A stretch of 33,566 nt of DNA from assembly GCA_030272815.1 (NCBI GenBank), contig JAJSZT010000037.1:1-33566 (forward strand), in the 5' to 3' direction. The notes below the pieces were generated by a model. It ran no database searches, had not been told where the DNA came from, and saw nothing but the letters and a program-made list of their open reading frames with translations. This DNA is from Deltaproteobacteria bacterium (GTDB taxonomy: Bacteria > Desulfobacterota > Desulfobacteria > Desulfobacterales > ETH-SRB1). Shown one piece after another: positions 1 through 9,018 of this stretch; within the stretch, counting starts at the first letter, position 1; the number at the start of each line of letters is the position of its first letter. The position numbers and the translations under genes are program-made.

Positions 1-1318
1 CGAGACGATATTCCGCACCTCCCTTGAGGCCGACATCTCCGTGAATGCGGAGATCAAAAGAGCATCCGGGAGATAAGGCAAGTCCTTCGTTATCTATGCC
101 AAAGAGGTAGCCCATGCCTATCTTGAATGCAACGTGGCCGGAATAATACTCATCTGAAACAGGATATGACAAACTGAAGGTGTACGAGGGCATATAAAGA
201 TGCTTGGCAATGTAAACCGTATCGTCATCGTCATCGTAATCCTCATGTCCCTCAATCACGAGCATATTAACTGTGTGATACAGCACTATCTTTTTAACAG
301 ATAGATGCTGGTCATGGGTGGCGCCGATATTAACTATATTCATACAACCCTGAGAATAATCTGAATACTCATACTTGAACGATCCTCTCAGCATATCGGA
401 AAATCCATAATCAAAGCGAAGAAAACCGCCTTTTTTCAAGCTGAATTCATCCATCAGCGCAGTGAGTTCTCTTTCTACCTCGTTATAGTAAGCTTTGATT
501 TCCACAAAAGATTTTTTTATTGGATTAAAGGTTGTTTTAAAGCTTGCACCTGCTTCGCCGTCATCAGTGATGGATAATAACAGCTCAACAGGAAATTTTC
601 TGGAGAAACCACTCATGCCCACGGAAAAAAAATCTCCGCCGTCCATCCACAGATATGATGTTGTAAGCCGGTTGTTTTTGTATATGGGAATTTCGCCGGA
701 AATAGAACTCCAGGGAATTGATCCATATGCCTTTGAGTCCACGATCCCGGCATCTGCATTAATTCGGGGAGCAAAGTGTCTTCTGATATTTGCTATTTTC
801 TTTCGGGCAAGGTCTCTTTCGTAGGGTGTGTAATAAACCGACTCTTCCACCTCCCCTAGAATCCTTAATGACTTTTTCCATTGCCCTCCCATGAGATAGA
901 TATCTGCGATAAGAAGTTGATCATCCTTTGAATCCGCAAAGGGCTTTATTTTGGATATTGCCGTATCAAAATCCTCACTTTTTACAAGAACCTGGGCCTT
1001 GAGGAGCGAAATACGTCTTTTGTCGTTGTCATTCAGGGCATTGATATCTTCAGGCTTTATCTTTTCCAGCAGGTTCCAGGATTCATCAAACCTCTCCATG
1101 CCAATAAGGAGTTCAACAAAATCCAGAACAAGGGGAATGGATTCCGGATGTTTTGCAATGGCGGCCATGTATCCTTCATACGCTTTGCTGTGCTGTCCCG
1201 ATTCTTTAAGGATGTGCAGGCGTTGTCTTTCTCTGATATCTGCCATTGTAACTTGAATACAGAAAAATGTCTCTATGATCGAATAGATAAGAATGAATAT
1301 AAGGGCTTTTGACTTCAC
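1..1318 (-). CDS. Putative outer-membrane beta-barrel protein with TPR-like N-terminus (3' end outside window)
   Basis: A single uninterrupted leftward frame of 439 codons runs off the left edge. I chose the GTG at 1318 because AAGGA lies 4-5 nt upstream and because the first 26 residues form a signal peptide (basic start, hydrophobic core ILIYSIIETFF, end around VTMA). The next ATG (1246) would remove it. Residues about 27-175 are helical with TPR-like spacing. After about residue 190 the sequence changes to alternating aromatic/polar strands (for example TTSYLWMDGGDFFSVGM), as in a beta-barrel. This two-part plan is like PelB/PgaA-type exopolysaccharide export porins, but I cannot assign a substrate. 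An acidic run (residues about 375-382) would be a loop. Coding is certain; the function is tentative. Confidence 0.72.
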   Translation of the reverse strand, partial: MKSKALIFILIYSIIETFFCIQVTMADIRERQRLHILKESGQHSKAYEGYMAAIAKHPESIPLVLDFVELLIGMERFDESWNLLEKIKPEDINALNDNDKRRISLLKAQVLVKSEDFDTAISKIKPFADSKDDQLLIADIYLMGGQWKKSLRILGEVEESVYYTPYERDLARKKIANIRRHFAPRINADAGIVDSKAYGSIPWSSISGEIPIYKNNRLTTSYLWMDGGDFFSVGMSGFSRKFPVELLLSITDDGEAGASFKTTFNPIKKSFVEIKAYYNEVERELTALMDEFSLKKGGFLRFDYGFSDMLRGSFKYEYSDYSQGCMNIVNIGATHDQHLSVKKIVLYHTVNMLVIEGHEDYDDDDDTVYIAKHLYMPSYTFSLSYPVSDEYYSGHVAFKIGMGYLFGIDNEGLALSPGCSFDLRIHGDVGLKGGAEYRL

Positions 1319-1532
1319 GAATTCCTTACCATTTATATAGATCGTCAAATAATTGAGTCACCGAGCTGTCGAGTAGTGGAACAATTACTGACAATTCAAC
1401 AGAATACATTGGGCAATTGTAAAAAAAGCACCATATAAAATCAGCAGGCAAAAAATCATCTCTAAGTCCTTTCCAAGCGGATCAAAATTATTACTAAACG
1501 ATTGTCAGATTGATGTCAAGCGAAAAATCTTC

Positions 1533-1589
1533 TGATATCGGCACTTTGGAATCGCTACGGGGCTTAAAATTTTTTTTCAGCCGATATCA
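1533..1589. repeat. Perfect 10-bp inverted repeat in intergenic region
   Basis: TGATATCGGC (1533-1542) and GCCGATATCA (1580-1589) are perfect reverse complements separated by 37 nt that include a run of T. It lies between the divergently transcribed outer-membrane gene and the FIST gene. It could be an operator pair or a weak terminator-like hairpin. The rest of 1319-1881 shows no convincing gene. Confidence 0.5.
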
Positions 1590-1685
1590 ACCTATACTGT
1601 ATGGGGAAAACACCTTTAAGCCCCTCCTTTTAAACTGATTTTATTTTTCCAAATGCATTTGCCCTGTAAAAAGACGCCTTTTGCA

Positions 1686-1714
1686 TTGACACTCAATTAA
1701 TCTAAGTATATATT
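1686..1714 (+). promoter_or_regulatory. Near-consensus sigma-70 promoter for the FIST/histidine kinase operon
   Basis: TTGACA (1686-1691) is followed by a 17-nt spacer and TATATT (1709-1714) in an A+T-rich stretch. The predicted start near 1721 leaves a 5' leader of about 160 nt before the ATG at 1882. No other stretch of 1319-1881 matches this well. Confidence 0.7.
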
Positions 1715-1881
1715 ATATTTGTTGAAAAAACAAGTTGCCACCCTATCCACACTATTTGAATCTGACCAACCCTTTGTGTGCTTCGAGGTGGCCAGACTAT
1801 GCCTGACATAGGAATTTCCATTTTTCGATTATTGCTACCATCGGACTGTCGGTCAACGGAAGGACAGGAGGAGATTTGACA

Positions 1882-3099
1882 ATGGGAACCTCATTAGCAA
1901 CCGGGTTGAGCAAGGCCAAAGAGAGCGCTGCGGCGGCTAAAGAAGCCGTCCTTGCGGCAAAAGCTAAATTAGAAGGAGGTCGAGTTGATCTGTCCATGCT
2001 GTATGTCTCCAGTGAGTACGACTATGGTAAGGCAGTAGATGCAGTAAGAAAAGCCACGAATAATGCGCCCTTAATTGGAGCTTCTTCTGCAGGAGAATTC
2101 ACCGAGAAACGCGTTGAAAAGGGAAGTGTAGCTGTTGGCTTGCTCTCCTCAGACGACATTAAGGTCTTTACTGCTCTGGCTGAAGGAGTGAAAGAGAACC
2201 CCGAGGCAGCAATGAGAAGAGTTGCAGCCAATCTCCCCCGTGAGGTTGAAGGCTATCCCCACTTGACTGCCATTATCCTGGTTGATGGTCTCTCCGGTGC
2301 GGGAGAAGAGGTTGCCTTGTTGACTTCCTATCTTTCCGGGCACAAGCTCAAAGTTGTCGGTGGCATGGCTGGTGACGATTTCAAAATGACAAAGACCTTT
2401 GTCTTTTCTAATGATAAAGTGCGTACTAATGCGCTGAGCGCCTGCCTTCTTGCCTCAAAAATGCCTCTGTTTACCGGCGTGAAACATGGGCACACGCCCC
2501 TAAGTGAAGAGTTGAAGGCAAGCAGAACTAAAGGTAATGTCCTTTACGAAATAAATGGCAGGCCAGCTTGGGAGATATGGAAGAAAGAGACGGCTCAGGT
2601 CGCCCGAAAGAGGGGCATAGATGTGGAACAACTCAAAACCCCCGCAGAAATTGCCCAGTTTCTCACTAATTACATGCTTGGTCTAGCCACAGGGAAAGAT
2701 GGTCAGTACAAAACAAGATGGCCTGAAAGTGTGAACAAAGACGGTTCTCTCAATTTTACTTGTGGTATTGCTCAAGGAGCGATTTTTCGTATTATGGACA
2801 GCAGCAATCTGGAAAACCAGATCAATGCGGCTGAGAAGGCTGCCAGGATTGCCAGGAAATCTGCAGAAAATGCAGGCCACTCTGAATTTGCCGGTATCAT
2901 TGTCTTTGACTGCGCACACAGGCAAATGTTGTTAGGTGACAGGTTCTCCGAGGCTGTTGACCGGTTCAAAAGAGTATTACCGGATGTTCCTATGTTGGGC
3001 TTGGAGACATACGGTGAAATTCGCCTGGAACCGGGAGAGTTCAGTGGCTTTCATAATAGTACTTCCGTCGTCTTGCTGCTACCGAGCAGCACAGGATAA
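1882..3099 (+). CDS. FIST domain sensory protein (FIST_N + FIST_C)
   Basis: The protein has 405 residues. FIST (F-box and intracellular signal transduction) proteins are soluble sensors thought to bind small ligands such as amino acids. Family hallmarks seen are PLIGASSAGEF near residue 65, which opens the N-terminal FIST domain, the VDGLSGAGEEV and VVGGMAGDDF segments near residues 136-170, and the C-terminal FIST_C domain with CAHRQMLLG and a final GFHNSTSVVLLLP strand. There is no membrane segment. I start at ATG 1882 because AGGAGGAG (1866-1873) is 8 nt upstream; a TTG at 1876 is too close to it. The kinase gene follows after 15 nt, so the two probably form an operon in which this protein feeds ligand information to the kinase. 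The ligand is unknown. Confidence 0.88.
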   Translation: MGTSLATGLSKAKESAAAAKEAVLAAKAKLEGGRVDLSMLYVSSEYDYGKAVDAVRKATNNAPLIGASSAGEFTEKRVEKGSVAVGLLSSDDIKVFTALAEGVKENPEAAMRRVAANLPREVEGYPHLTAIILVDGLSGAGEEVALLTSYLSGHKLKVVGGMAGDDFKMTKTFVFSNDKVRTNALSACLLASKMPLFTGVKHGHTPLSEELKASRTKGNVLYEINGRPAWEIWKKETAQVARKRGIDVEQLKTPAEIAQFLTNYMLGLATGKDGQYKTRWPESVNKDGSLNFTCGIAQGAIFRIMDSSNLENQINAAEKAARIARKSAENAGHSEFAGIIVFDCAHRQMLLGDRFSEAVDRFKRVLPDVPMLGLETYGEIRLEPGEFSGFHNSTSVVLLLPSSTG

Positions 3100-3114
3100 A
3101 GAAAAAGGTCCGCG

Positions 3115-4869
3115 ATGAAAATAAGAAAGGATGAGTTGATAGGCGCCTATGCTCAGAGTATCGGAATAAAAACAGCCATAGAACTCATTGACAAGAAAAT
3201 AGAAGCCTCATCATTGGAGAACAAGAAAAGCTATACCGGGGAAGAGGTGGCCAGGATATGCAATGAATTGGCAAATGAAGAGGGTTTAATCCGAATAATC
3301 GCGCAGAGTCTGTTGGTCCAATTGGAGCGAAAGAAGGCTGAAGAGCAGGCATTGTTACTCGACAACATAGAAACCCACGTCTGGTATTTGACTGATGCAG
3401 AAACCTACGGCGCCGTGAACAGTGCCCGGGCAGACTTTTTGGGGATGAAAAAGGAAGATTTGGAAGATAAGAAGCTATGGAACATAGTTAGTAAAGAAGA
3501 AGCCAAGGCTTGCATTGCCTGCAACAAAAAAGTATTCCAGGAGAAAAAACAGATCCAGGCCGAGCAATGGTTGAAAAATAGCAAAGGAGAGGTCCGTACA
3601 CTCTCTGTAGTAACAACACCTAAATTGGACGATAACGGCAATGTCGAATATCTGATCTGTACAGCACATGACATCACCAAGCGCAAACGGGCGGAGAAAG
3701 AAAAAAAGAAACTCGAAGCCCGGCTCCGGCAAGCCGAAAAGATGCAAGCTATTGGCACACTTGCCGGAGGCATTGCCCATGACTTCAACAATATCCTTGG
3801 AGTAATCATGGGTTACACCGAGCTAACGTTGTTGGACGTTCCTGAGGGGACCAAGATGTACAGCAACCTGGATCAGGTGTTGAAGGCGAGCGAGCGTGCA
3901 AGAGACTTGGTAAAACAGATCCTTGCCTTCAGCCGCCAGAGCGAACAGGAGCGAGAACCGGTACAACTCGGCTCCATTGTCAAAGAAGCTCTTAAGATGC
4001 TGCGCAGGTCATTACCGACAACCATTGATATCCGCCAGAACATCGAGAAGGAATCAGGCACAGTGTTAGCTGATGCAATCCAGATCCATCAGGTATTGAT
4101 GAATCTTTGCACTAATGCAGCCCATGCCATGGGCGACACTGGCGGAGTGCTCAATGTTGGCCTGTCAGATGTGGATCTCGATATCGATGCTGCGGCCAAC
4201 TTTCCGGGATTGAAGCCAGGACCTTACGTGAGGCTCACCGTAAGCGACACGGGCCACGGTATAGACGGCTCCATCTTGGAACGGATCTTTGATCCATTCT
4301 TTACGACTAAGGATAAAGGCAAGGGAACCGGAATGGGACTTGCCGTAGTACACGGAATCGTCAAGAGTTATAGCGGCGCTATTACTGTTTATAGTGAGCC
4401 GGAACAGGGTACCACGTTCCATGTTTATTTCCCCCGCTCAGAAAGACTAATTGGCTCCTGTACCTGGAATGGCGGGCCGTTGCCCGAGGGCAAGGAAGAA
4501 ATCCTCTTCGTAGACGACGAAAAACAGCTTGTCAATATGGGAAAACAGATGCTTGAGCGCCTTGGCTACCACGTTACGCCATGCACCAGCAGTGTTGAGG
4601 CCATAGAGGCCTTCCGTGCACAACCGCAAAAGTTCGATCTTGTCATCACTGACCAGACTATGCCCAACATGACCGGTCTGGAATTAGCTAAAAAGCTCAT
4701 GGAAGTCCGGCTCGATATCCCGGTTATCCTTTGCACTGGTTTCAGTGAGGTGATATTGAAAGAAAAGAACAAGGCCGTGAATATTCGGAAGATCCTCATG
4801 AAGCCGATTGTCGCTCATGACCTCGCCGTAACCATCCGCAAGGTTCTGGACAAAAAACTGAACGGGTGA
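3115..4869 (+). CDS. Soluble PAS hybrid histidine kinase with C-terminal receiver domain
   Basis: The protein has 584 residues and no membrane segment, so it is a cytoplasmic sensor kinase. In order: a helical N-terminus (1-75), a PAS domain (about 80-195, ending in the PAC-like [11 protein letters not shown]), the HisKA domain with the H-box [11 protein letters not shown] and phospho-acceptor His222, a HATPase with N-box [10 protein letters not shown] (330-339), G1 box DTGHGI (378-383) and G2 box GKGTGMGLA (402-410), and a receiver domain with acidic pair D467/D468, phospho-acceptor Asp513 (ITDQTMPNM) and Lys563. All catalytic residues are present. No DNA-binding output is attached, so a phosphotransfer partner elsewhere is likely. 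It lies directly downstream of the FIST gene, which is the likely input partner. The start is preceded by AAAAAGG. Confidence 0.92.
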   Translation: MKIRKDELIGAYAQSIGIKTAIELIDKKIEASSLENKKSYTGEEVARICNELANEEGLIRIIAQSLLVQLERKKAEEQALLLDNIETHVWYLTDAETYGAVNSARADFLGMKKEDLEDKKLWNIVSKEEAKACIACNKKVFQEKKQIQAEQWLKNSKGEVRTLSVVTTPKLDDNGNVEYLICTAHDITKRKRAEKEKKKLEARLRQAEKMQAIGTLAGGIAHDFNNILGVIMGYTELTLLDVPEGTKMYSNLDQVLKASERARDLVKQILAFSRQSEQEREPVQLGSIVKEALKMLRRSLPTTIDIRQNIEKESGTVLADAIQIHQVLMNLCTNAAHAMGDTGGVLNVGLSDVDLDIDAAANFPGLKPGPYVRLTVSDTGHGIDGSILERIFDPFFTTKDKGKGTGMGLAVVHGIVKSYSGAITVYSEPEQGTTFHVYFPRSERLIGSCTWNGGPLPEGKEEILFVDDEKQLVNMGKQMLERLGYHVTPCTSSVEAIEAFRAQPQKFDLVITDQTMPNMTGLELAKKLMEVRLDIPVILCTGFSEVILKEKNKAVNIRKILMKPIVAHDLAVTIRKVLDKKLNG

Positions 4870-4938
4870 AGGGTCTGCTTATAGCGAGAAATATTTTTCA
4901 AAGGTCTCTCCTTGAGATTGCAGCAAAGTTTTGATTGA

Positions 4939-5024
4939 TGGTGCCGAAGGGGAGACTCGAACTCCCACGGAGATACCCCACTAGACCCTGAACCTAGCGC
5001 GTCTACCAATTCCGCCACTTCGGC
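4939..5024 (-). tRNA. tRNA-Leu (anticodon CAG)
   Basis: Read leftward, the acceptor arm GCCGAAG (5024-5018) pairs with CTTCGGC (4949-4943), followed by discriminator A and an encoded CCA (4941-4939). The D-arm has GGAATTGGTAGACGCG, typical of tRNA-Leu. The anticodon stem-loop is CTAGG-TTCAGGG-TCTAG, giving CAG. A long variable arm (class II) and the T-arm GGGAGTTCGAGTCTCCC are present. All stems close. It is convergent with the kinase gene. Confidence 0.95.
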
Positions 5025-5035
5025 ATAATCATAAC

Positions 5036-5155
5036 GGCTTCGTAAAAAGTCCATTTTCTGCGTTGCGCTGCATCCTTTGTCGTTGCGACGTAGCTATAAG
5101 TATGTCTCTCTCCTCAGGATTTGCGCGCCTTGGAACTGGGGCTTTTTACTTTGCC
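5036..5155. repeat. Short interspersed element, family 1 (terminal GGC-N3-GTAAAAAG-N-CC)
   Basis: The left end (5036-5052) reads GGCTTCGTAAAAAGTCC. The right end, reverse complemented (5155-5139), reads GGCAAAGTAAAAAGCCC, so these are 17-bp imperfect terminal inverted repeats. The interior is non-coding and includes CTGCGTTGCGCTGCATCCTT. It begins 11 nt upstream of the tRNA-Leu gene. A similar core (CTGCGCTGCATCCTTCG) recurs near 6355, downstream of ribF. This is a MITE-like element with no open frame. Confidence 0.6.
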
Positions 5156-5169
5156 GTCCAAAATCATGA

Positions 5170-5276
5170 TATAGACTTTCAGATAAATAATTTCACTGCG
5201 TTATCAGTCGTCAACGTATAACTAAATACGCCTTCCTCCTTCTGGCCTTGTGAAATTAATTATCTGAAAGTCTATA
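5170..5276. repeat. MITE-like element, family 2, uninterrupted copy (107 bp)
   Basis: The termini are TATAGACTTTCAGATAAATA and, reverse complemented, TATAGACTTTCAGATAATTA. The match continues into TTTCAC, giving about 26 bp of near-perfect terminal inverted repeat. The interior is non-coding. A second copy with the same interior, interrupted by another element, lies at 9019-9294. The two copies agree base for base over most of their length, so they are recent or maintained. Between this element and ribF (5277-5373) only A/T-rich leader sequence is seen. Confidence 0.85.
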
Positions 5277-5373
5277 AATTAAAGGTTGATTTTATTCGGA
5301 AGACGTTCTATTTATTCTTTTTTTTTATTCTTGTCAAGTTCATTATTTTAAGCTTTAAGCAGGAAAGTTAGGA

Positions 5374-6309
5374 ATGATAATAATTGAAGATATAAATAAG
5401 ATAACAAAACCATACAAAAATGCTGTTATTACAATAGGTAATTTCGATGGTGTACATCTTGGACATCAGGCTCTTTTTCATAATCTGATTGAAAAAGCTA
5501 TAGCACTTAATGGTACATCAATCGCTATGACTTTTGAACCCCATCCTATCAGAGTATTAAAAAAAAATAATCATCCCCCTCTCATTACCCTTTATGAACA
5601 AAAGGCAGAACTCATAGAAAAGGCCGGCCTTGATGTCCTTATTTGTATTCCCTTTACACAGGAGTTTGCAGCCATACCCGCGAAGGAATTCGTGGAAGAT
5701 ATCCTTGTCAAGCGCATTGGGATTAAGGCAATTGCGGTGGGCGAAGATTATACTTTTGGGAAAAATCGTGAGGGGAATTTAGCCCTGCTAAAAACTTTGG
5801 GAAACCAATGTGGTTTTGAAGTAATCTTAATCGACGAGTTGCATATATCAAACACCTATCCTGAAAGAATCAGCAGCACAAAAATACGTGAACTGGTCAT
5901 AGCCGGAAAAGTTGCTGAATCCAAAAAACTATTGGGCAGGTATTACCAGATAAGAGGAAAAGTTGAGGTTGGGCGTGACAGAGGGGGAAAACTCCTTGGA
6001 TTCCCCACTGCTAATATAAATCTATATGATGAACTAAGGCCAAAAATTGGAGTATATGCTGTTATAGTTGAATGCAAGGGAGAAAATTTTAAAGGAGTGG
6101 CAAATATTGGATATAGCCCGACTTTTGATGATTATATCTTTACTGTTGAGGCTCATATACTTGACTTTAAAGAAAATATTTACGGTCAGAAAATTCGTGT
6201 CAACTTTATAGATAGATTAAGGGATGAAAAAAAGTTTTCAAATATTTCAGAACTATCAGAACAAATCAAAAAAGATATAATAAAAGCACGCAAGATCCTA
6301 TCCAAATAA
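5374..6309 (+). CDS. ribF: Bifunctional riboflavin kinase / FAD synthetase
   Basis: This enzyme phosphorylates riboflavin to FMN and adenylylates FMN to FAD in the cytoplasm. The 311-residue length is normal. The N-terminal FAD synthetase domain has the nucleotidyltransferase motif GNFDGVHLGH (residues 22-31) and ISSTKIRELV near 167-176. The C-terminal riboflavin kinase domain begins near residue 190, with GKLLGFPTANI and the later GVANIGYSPTF. Flavin cofactors from this enzyme feed several proteins in the window (RnfG through ApbE, and the oxidoreductase at 28 kb). No FMN riboswitch is visible upstream. Confidence 0.96.
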   Translation: MIIIEDINKITKPYKNAVITIGNFDGVHLGHQALFHNLIEKAIALNGTSIAMTFEPHPIRVLKKNNHPPLITLYEQKAELIEKAGLDVLICIPFTQEFAAIPAKEFVEDILVKRIGIKAIAVGEDYTFGKNREGNLALLKTLGNQCGFEVILIDELHISNTYPERISSTKIRELVIAGKVAESKKLLGRYYQIRGKVEVGRDRGGKLLGFPTANINLYDELRPKIGVYAVIVECKGENFKGVANIGYSPTFDDYIFTVEAHILDFKENIYGQKIRVNFIDRLRDEKKFSNISELSEQIKKDIIKARKILSK

Positions 6310-6494
6310 TCCAGGACATAGGGCTGAGCCTTCTTTATTAATAGTTGACAGCTTTGTTCTGCGCTGCATCCTTCGATAACACAAACATAGTAACCGTTTA
6401 CGGTTAACGGTTAAAATGCTTCGGTCGTTGCATAGTTCATTGAAAAAACTGCAAACTGTAAACCGACAACTGTGAACCATAACCATATTTTCAT
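6310..6494. repeat. Degenerate repeat-rich intergenic segment
   Basis: There is no gene here. It holds CTGCGCTGCATCCTTCG, shared with the family 1 element at 5036-5155, and the palindromic run AACCGTTTACGGTTAACGGTT near 6393-6413. Near 6451-6481 it has related phrases (AAACTGTAAACCG, AACTGTGAACCATAACC). It looks like layered remnants of short interspersed repeats. Confidence 0.4.
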
Positions 6495-7568
6495 ATGAAA
6501 AAAAAAGCAAAAATTTTTCTTGCAATAGGTATTGTAATTTCAATTGCTGCATTTTATTTTGCTTTTAAAAATGTTCCATTAAATGAACTTCTAAATTACC
6601 TGTCATCAATTAATTATTTATGGTTATTTCCATCTGTATTTGTTGTTTTTATAAGTTTTGCATTAAGAGCATTTCGATGGATGCTTATATTGGAACCGGC
6701 CAGTAAGATCAGCTTCTGGAAGGCATTTCATCCTTTGATGATAGGTTTTATGTTAAACTGCATCCTTCCGGGCAGGGTCGGCGAGGTGGCGCGACCAGCT
6801 ATTCTGCAAAAAAAGGAAAATGTTCCCTTTTCAACAGGCCTTGCAACGGTTGTGGTTGAACGTATATTTGACTCAAGTATTCTCATCATCCTTTTTGTAG
6901 CAATGCTTGCGTATATAGATATAGATCCCCAGCTTAGCATTTCTTTTGGGAAATATAATCTGAACAGGGAAACCCTGGTTAGCATTGGCGGAAATATTTT
7001 CAAATTAATGATTATACTCATAGCTGGAATCATTCTTTTTAGTTTTAGCTCAATCCGACGAGCTGTAAAATGGACAATTAATAAAATCCCCCCTCTTTTT
7101 TCATTAACAAGCGTTTCATTAAAAAACAAAATTCAAAAATTCTGTGCCTCTTTGATATGCTTTGCAGATAACCTCTCAACTGGTTTTTCCTTTATTAACC
7201 ATCCCAAAAAAATATGCATTTGTATTGGTCTCTCTTTTATTATATGGGTTTTATCAGCCTTTTCTTTCTATATCATAGCTCTTGGTTGCCCGGGCATAAA
7301 GCTATCCTATCTTGAACTATTTGCAGTCATGATTATTATATGTTTTTTTATAGCTCTTCCATCTGTCCCTGGTTTCTGGGGTATATGGGAAGCAGGAGGT
7401 GTTTTCGCTCTGTCCCTTTTCGGCATCTCGGCAAAGGAAGCTGCCGGCTTTACTCTGGCTAGTCATGCAATCCAAATATTTCCGGTAATAATTATAGGAG
7501 TTATATCCGCAATGCTTTCAGGTGTTGATACATTGCAAATCCTTAAGGAAAGAAAAAATATATTATAA
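6495..7568 (+). CDS. YbhN/UPF0104-family integral membrane protein (flippase-like, LPG-synthase TM region type)
   Basis: The protein has 357 residues and about eight membrane segments, with a hydrophobic N-terminus (FLAIGIVISIAAFYFAF). The family signature is ALRAFRWMLIL followed by the loop GFMLNCILPGRVGEVARP near residues 75-100 and VVVERIFDS near 120. A C-terminal IALPSVPGFWGIWEAG segment is also typical. Family members resemble the membrane half of lysylphosphatidylglycerol synthases; the substrate is unknown, and lipid or lipid-linked sugar handling is only inference. No aminoacyl-transferase domain is attached. Its stop overlaps the start of def by one base, so it is co-transcribed and probably translationally coupled with def. 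Confidence 0.85.
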   Translation: MKKKAKIFLAIGIVISIAAFYFAFKNVPLNELLNYLSSINYLWLFPSVFVVFISFALRAFRWMLILEPASKISFWKAFHPLMIGFMLNCILPGRVGEVARPAILQKKENVPFSTGLATVVVERIFDSSILIILFVAMLAYIDIDPQLSISFGKYNLNRETLVSIGGNIFKLMIILIAGIILFSFSSIRRAVKWTINKIPPLFSLTSVSLKNKIQKFCASLICFADNLSTGFSFINHPKKICICIGLSFIIWVLSAFSFYIIALGCPGIKLSYLELFAVMIIICFFIALPSVPGFWGIWEAGGVFALSLFGISAKEAAGFTLASHAIQIFPVIIIGVISAMLSGVDTLQILKERKNIL

Positions 7569-8074
7569 TGCCAATGCTTAATATTTTAACATATCCCGAC
7601 AAATTTTTAGGACAGCCTGCTAAACCTATTAAAGATATAGATGGAACGACTCAGAAGATGATTGAAGACATGTCTTACACAATGTATAATTCAAAAGGTG
7701 TCGGGCTGGCTGCAATACAGGTAGGATTCGATAACAGTCTAATTGTCTATGATGTATCGCCAGGTGAAGAAAAGAGATCTCTTCAGGTTCTTATAAATCC
7801 AAGAATTATCGAAAGCAATGGTCGTATAATATCAGAAAAGGAAGGTTGTCTCAGCGTTCCGGATCTAAGGGCGGACGTAAAACGTGCAGAATCCATACTG
7901 GTTGAAGGTTTCGATAGAGAAGGTAAGCCCATGAGAATTGATGCTGAAGGATACCTTGCTATTGTCTTGCAACACGAAATTGATCATTTAAATGGAATTT
8001 TATTTATAGACCATATAAGTGCATTAAAAAGAGAACTTTATAAAAGACGTATTAAAAAGCAATTGAGAAAATAG
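7568..8074 (+). CDS. def: Peptide deformylase
   Basis: It removes the formyl group from the N-terminal methionine of new proteins in the cytoplasm. All three metal-site motifs are present: GVGLAAIQVG (residues 44-53), EGCLSVP (92-98, metal ligand Cys94) and QHEIDHLNG (135-143, ligands His136 and His140, catalytic Glu137). The 168-residue length is normal. Two in-frame ATGs (7568 and 7574) are possible; the first overlaps the upstream stop in a TAATG junction. The gene is followed at once by fmt, its functional partner. Confidence 0.97.
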   Translation: MPMLNILTYPDKFLGQPAKPIKDIDGTTQKMIEDMSYTMYNSKGVGLAAIQVGFDNSLIVYDVSPGEEKRSLQVLINPRIIESNGRIISEKEGCLSVPDLRADVKRAESILVEGFDREGKPMRIDAEGYLAIVLQHEIDHLNGILFIDHISALKRELYKRRIKKQLRK

Positions 8075-9018
8075 TGAATAATCGAAAGCTTAAAATCATC
8101 TTTATGGGAACTCCCGAGTTTGCTGTCCCTTCCCTAAAGGAATTAAACAAAAACCACTATGATGTGGTATTAGTTGTAACTCAACCTGATCGCCCAAAGG
8201 GACGAGGCCGCAAAGTAATTTCTCCTCCTGTTAAAGAAACCGCAATAAGTCTAGGCTATGAAGTAATCCAACCCGTATCTATTAAGACAGATAATTTTAA
8301 AGAAATTGTACGAAAGCTTAAACCAGATATATTTGTTGTGGTAGCATATGGTCATATTCTCACAAAAAATATACTTGAAATGCCAAGAATAGGTTCAATT
8401 AACATTCATGCATCTCTACTTCCAAAATATCGTGGTCCAGCGCCAATCCAGTGGGCTATTATAAACAGGGAAAGAGAGACCGGAGTAACAACAATGTTTA
8501 TGGATAAGGGCTTGGATACAGGAGATATACTTCTTTCTGCGAAATTGGAAATTGCTCCGGATGACACATCAGCAACGCTTCATGACCGTCTGGCAAAACT
8601 TGGCGCTCCTCTTCTTATAAAAACGATAAAAGCTATAGAGGCTGAAGAGATAAAGCCCATCCCGCAGGACCACAAGAAGGCTACATATGCACCTTTACTT
8701 AAAAAGAACGATGGGCATATAAACTGGAAAAAGTCTGCTGAAGATATTGAGGCATTTATACGAGGAGTTACTCCATGGCCTGGTGCCTTTACATTTTACG
8801 GCAATAAACGTCTCAAAATCTTTGCGGCCAAGCCCATCTTAACGGATATCACTGCCCCGCCGGAAACAGTAATAAAAGGCTTCACAGATGAACTCAGGAT
8901 CGCAACGGGTAAAGGAGCTTTGTCTATTTTAAAAATTCAGGGCGAATCAGGCAAGCAGCTATCTATTAGAGACTTTTTGCGCGGGCACTCAATACCTCCT
9001 GGAACGATTTTAAACTGA
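8074..9018 (+). CDS. fmt: Methionyl-tRNA formyltransferase
   Basis: It formylates initiator Met-tRNA using 10-formyl-tetrahydrofolate. The 314-residue length is normal. The catalytic triad is seen as Asn110 and His112 in the NIHASLLPKYRGPAP segment and Asp148 in GLDTGD. The C-terminal tRNA-binding domain includes the usual GVTPWPGAF. It starts at GTG 8074, overlapping the def stop by one base (ATAGTG). The stop at 9016-9018 is followed immediately by an inserted repeat element, so the element abuts the gene without cutting the frame. Confidence 0.97.
   Translation: MNNRKLKIIFMGTPEFAVPSLKELNKNHYDVVLVVTQPDRPKGRGRKVISPPVKETAISLGYEVIQPVSIKTDNFKEIVRKLKPDIFVVVAYGHILTKNILEMPRIGSINIHASLLPKYRGPAPIQWAIINRERETGVTTMFMDKGLDTGDILLSAKLEIAPDDTSATLHDRLAKLGAPLLIKTIKAIEAEEIKPIPQDHKKATYAPLLKKNDGHINWKKSAEDIEAFIRGVTPWPGAFTFYGNKRLKIFAAKPILTDITAPPETVIKGFTDELRIATGKGALSILKIQGESGKQLSIRDFLRGHSIPPGTILN

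Noticed and set aside
495-1256. Two rightward open frames in the first 1.3 kb
   Set aside because: They are antisense to a continuous 439-codon leftward frame with a signal peptide and ribosome site, which is the real gene.
3405-3809. Leftward open frame of 134 codons within the histidine kinase gene
   Set aside because: It lies opposite the PAS/HisKA coding sequence and shows Ser/Phe-rich shadow composition.
5277-5373. Possible FMN riboswitch before ribF
   Set aside because: The leader is short and A/T-rich, with none of the conserved FMN-aptamer blocks.
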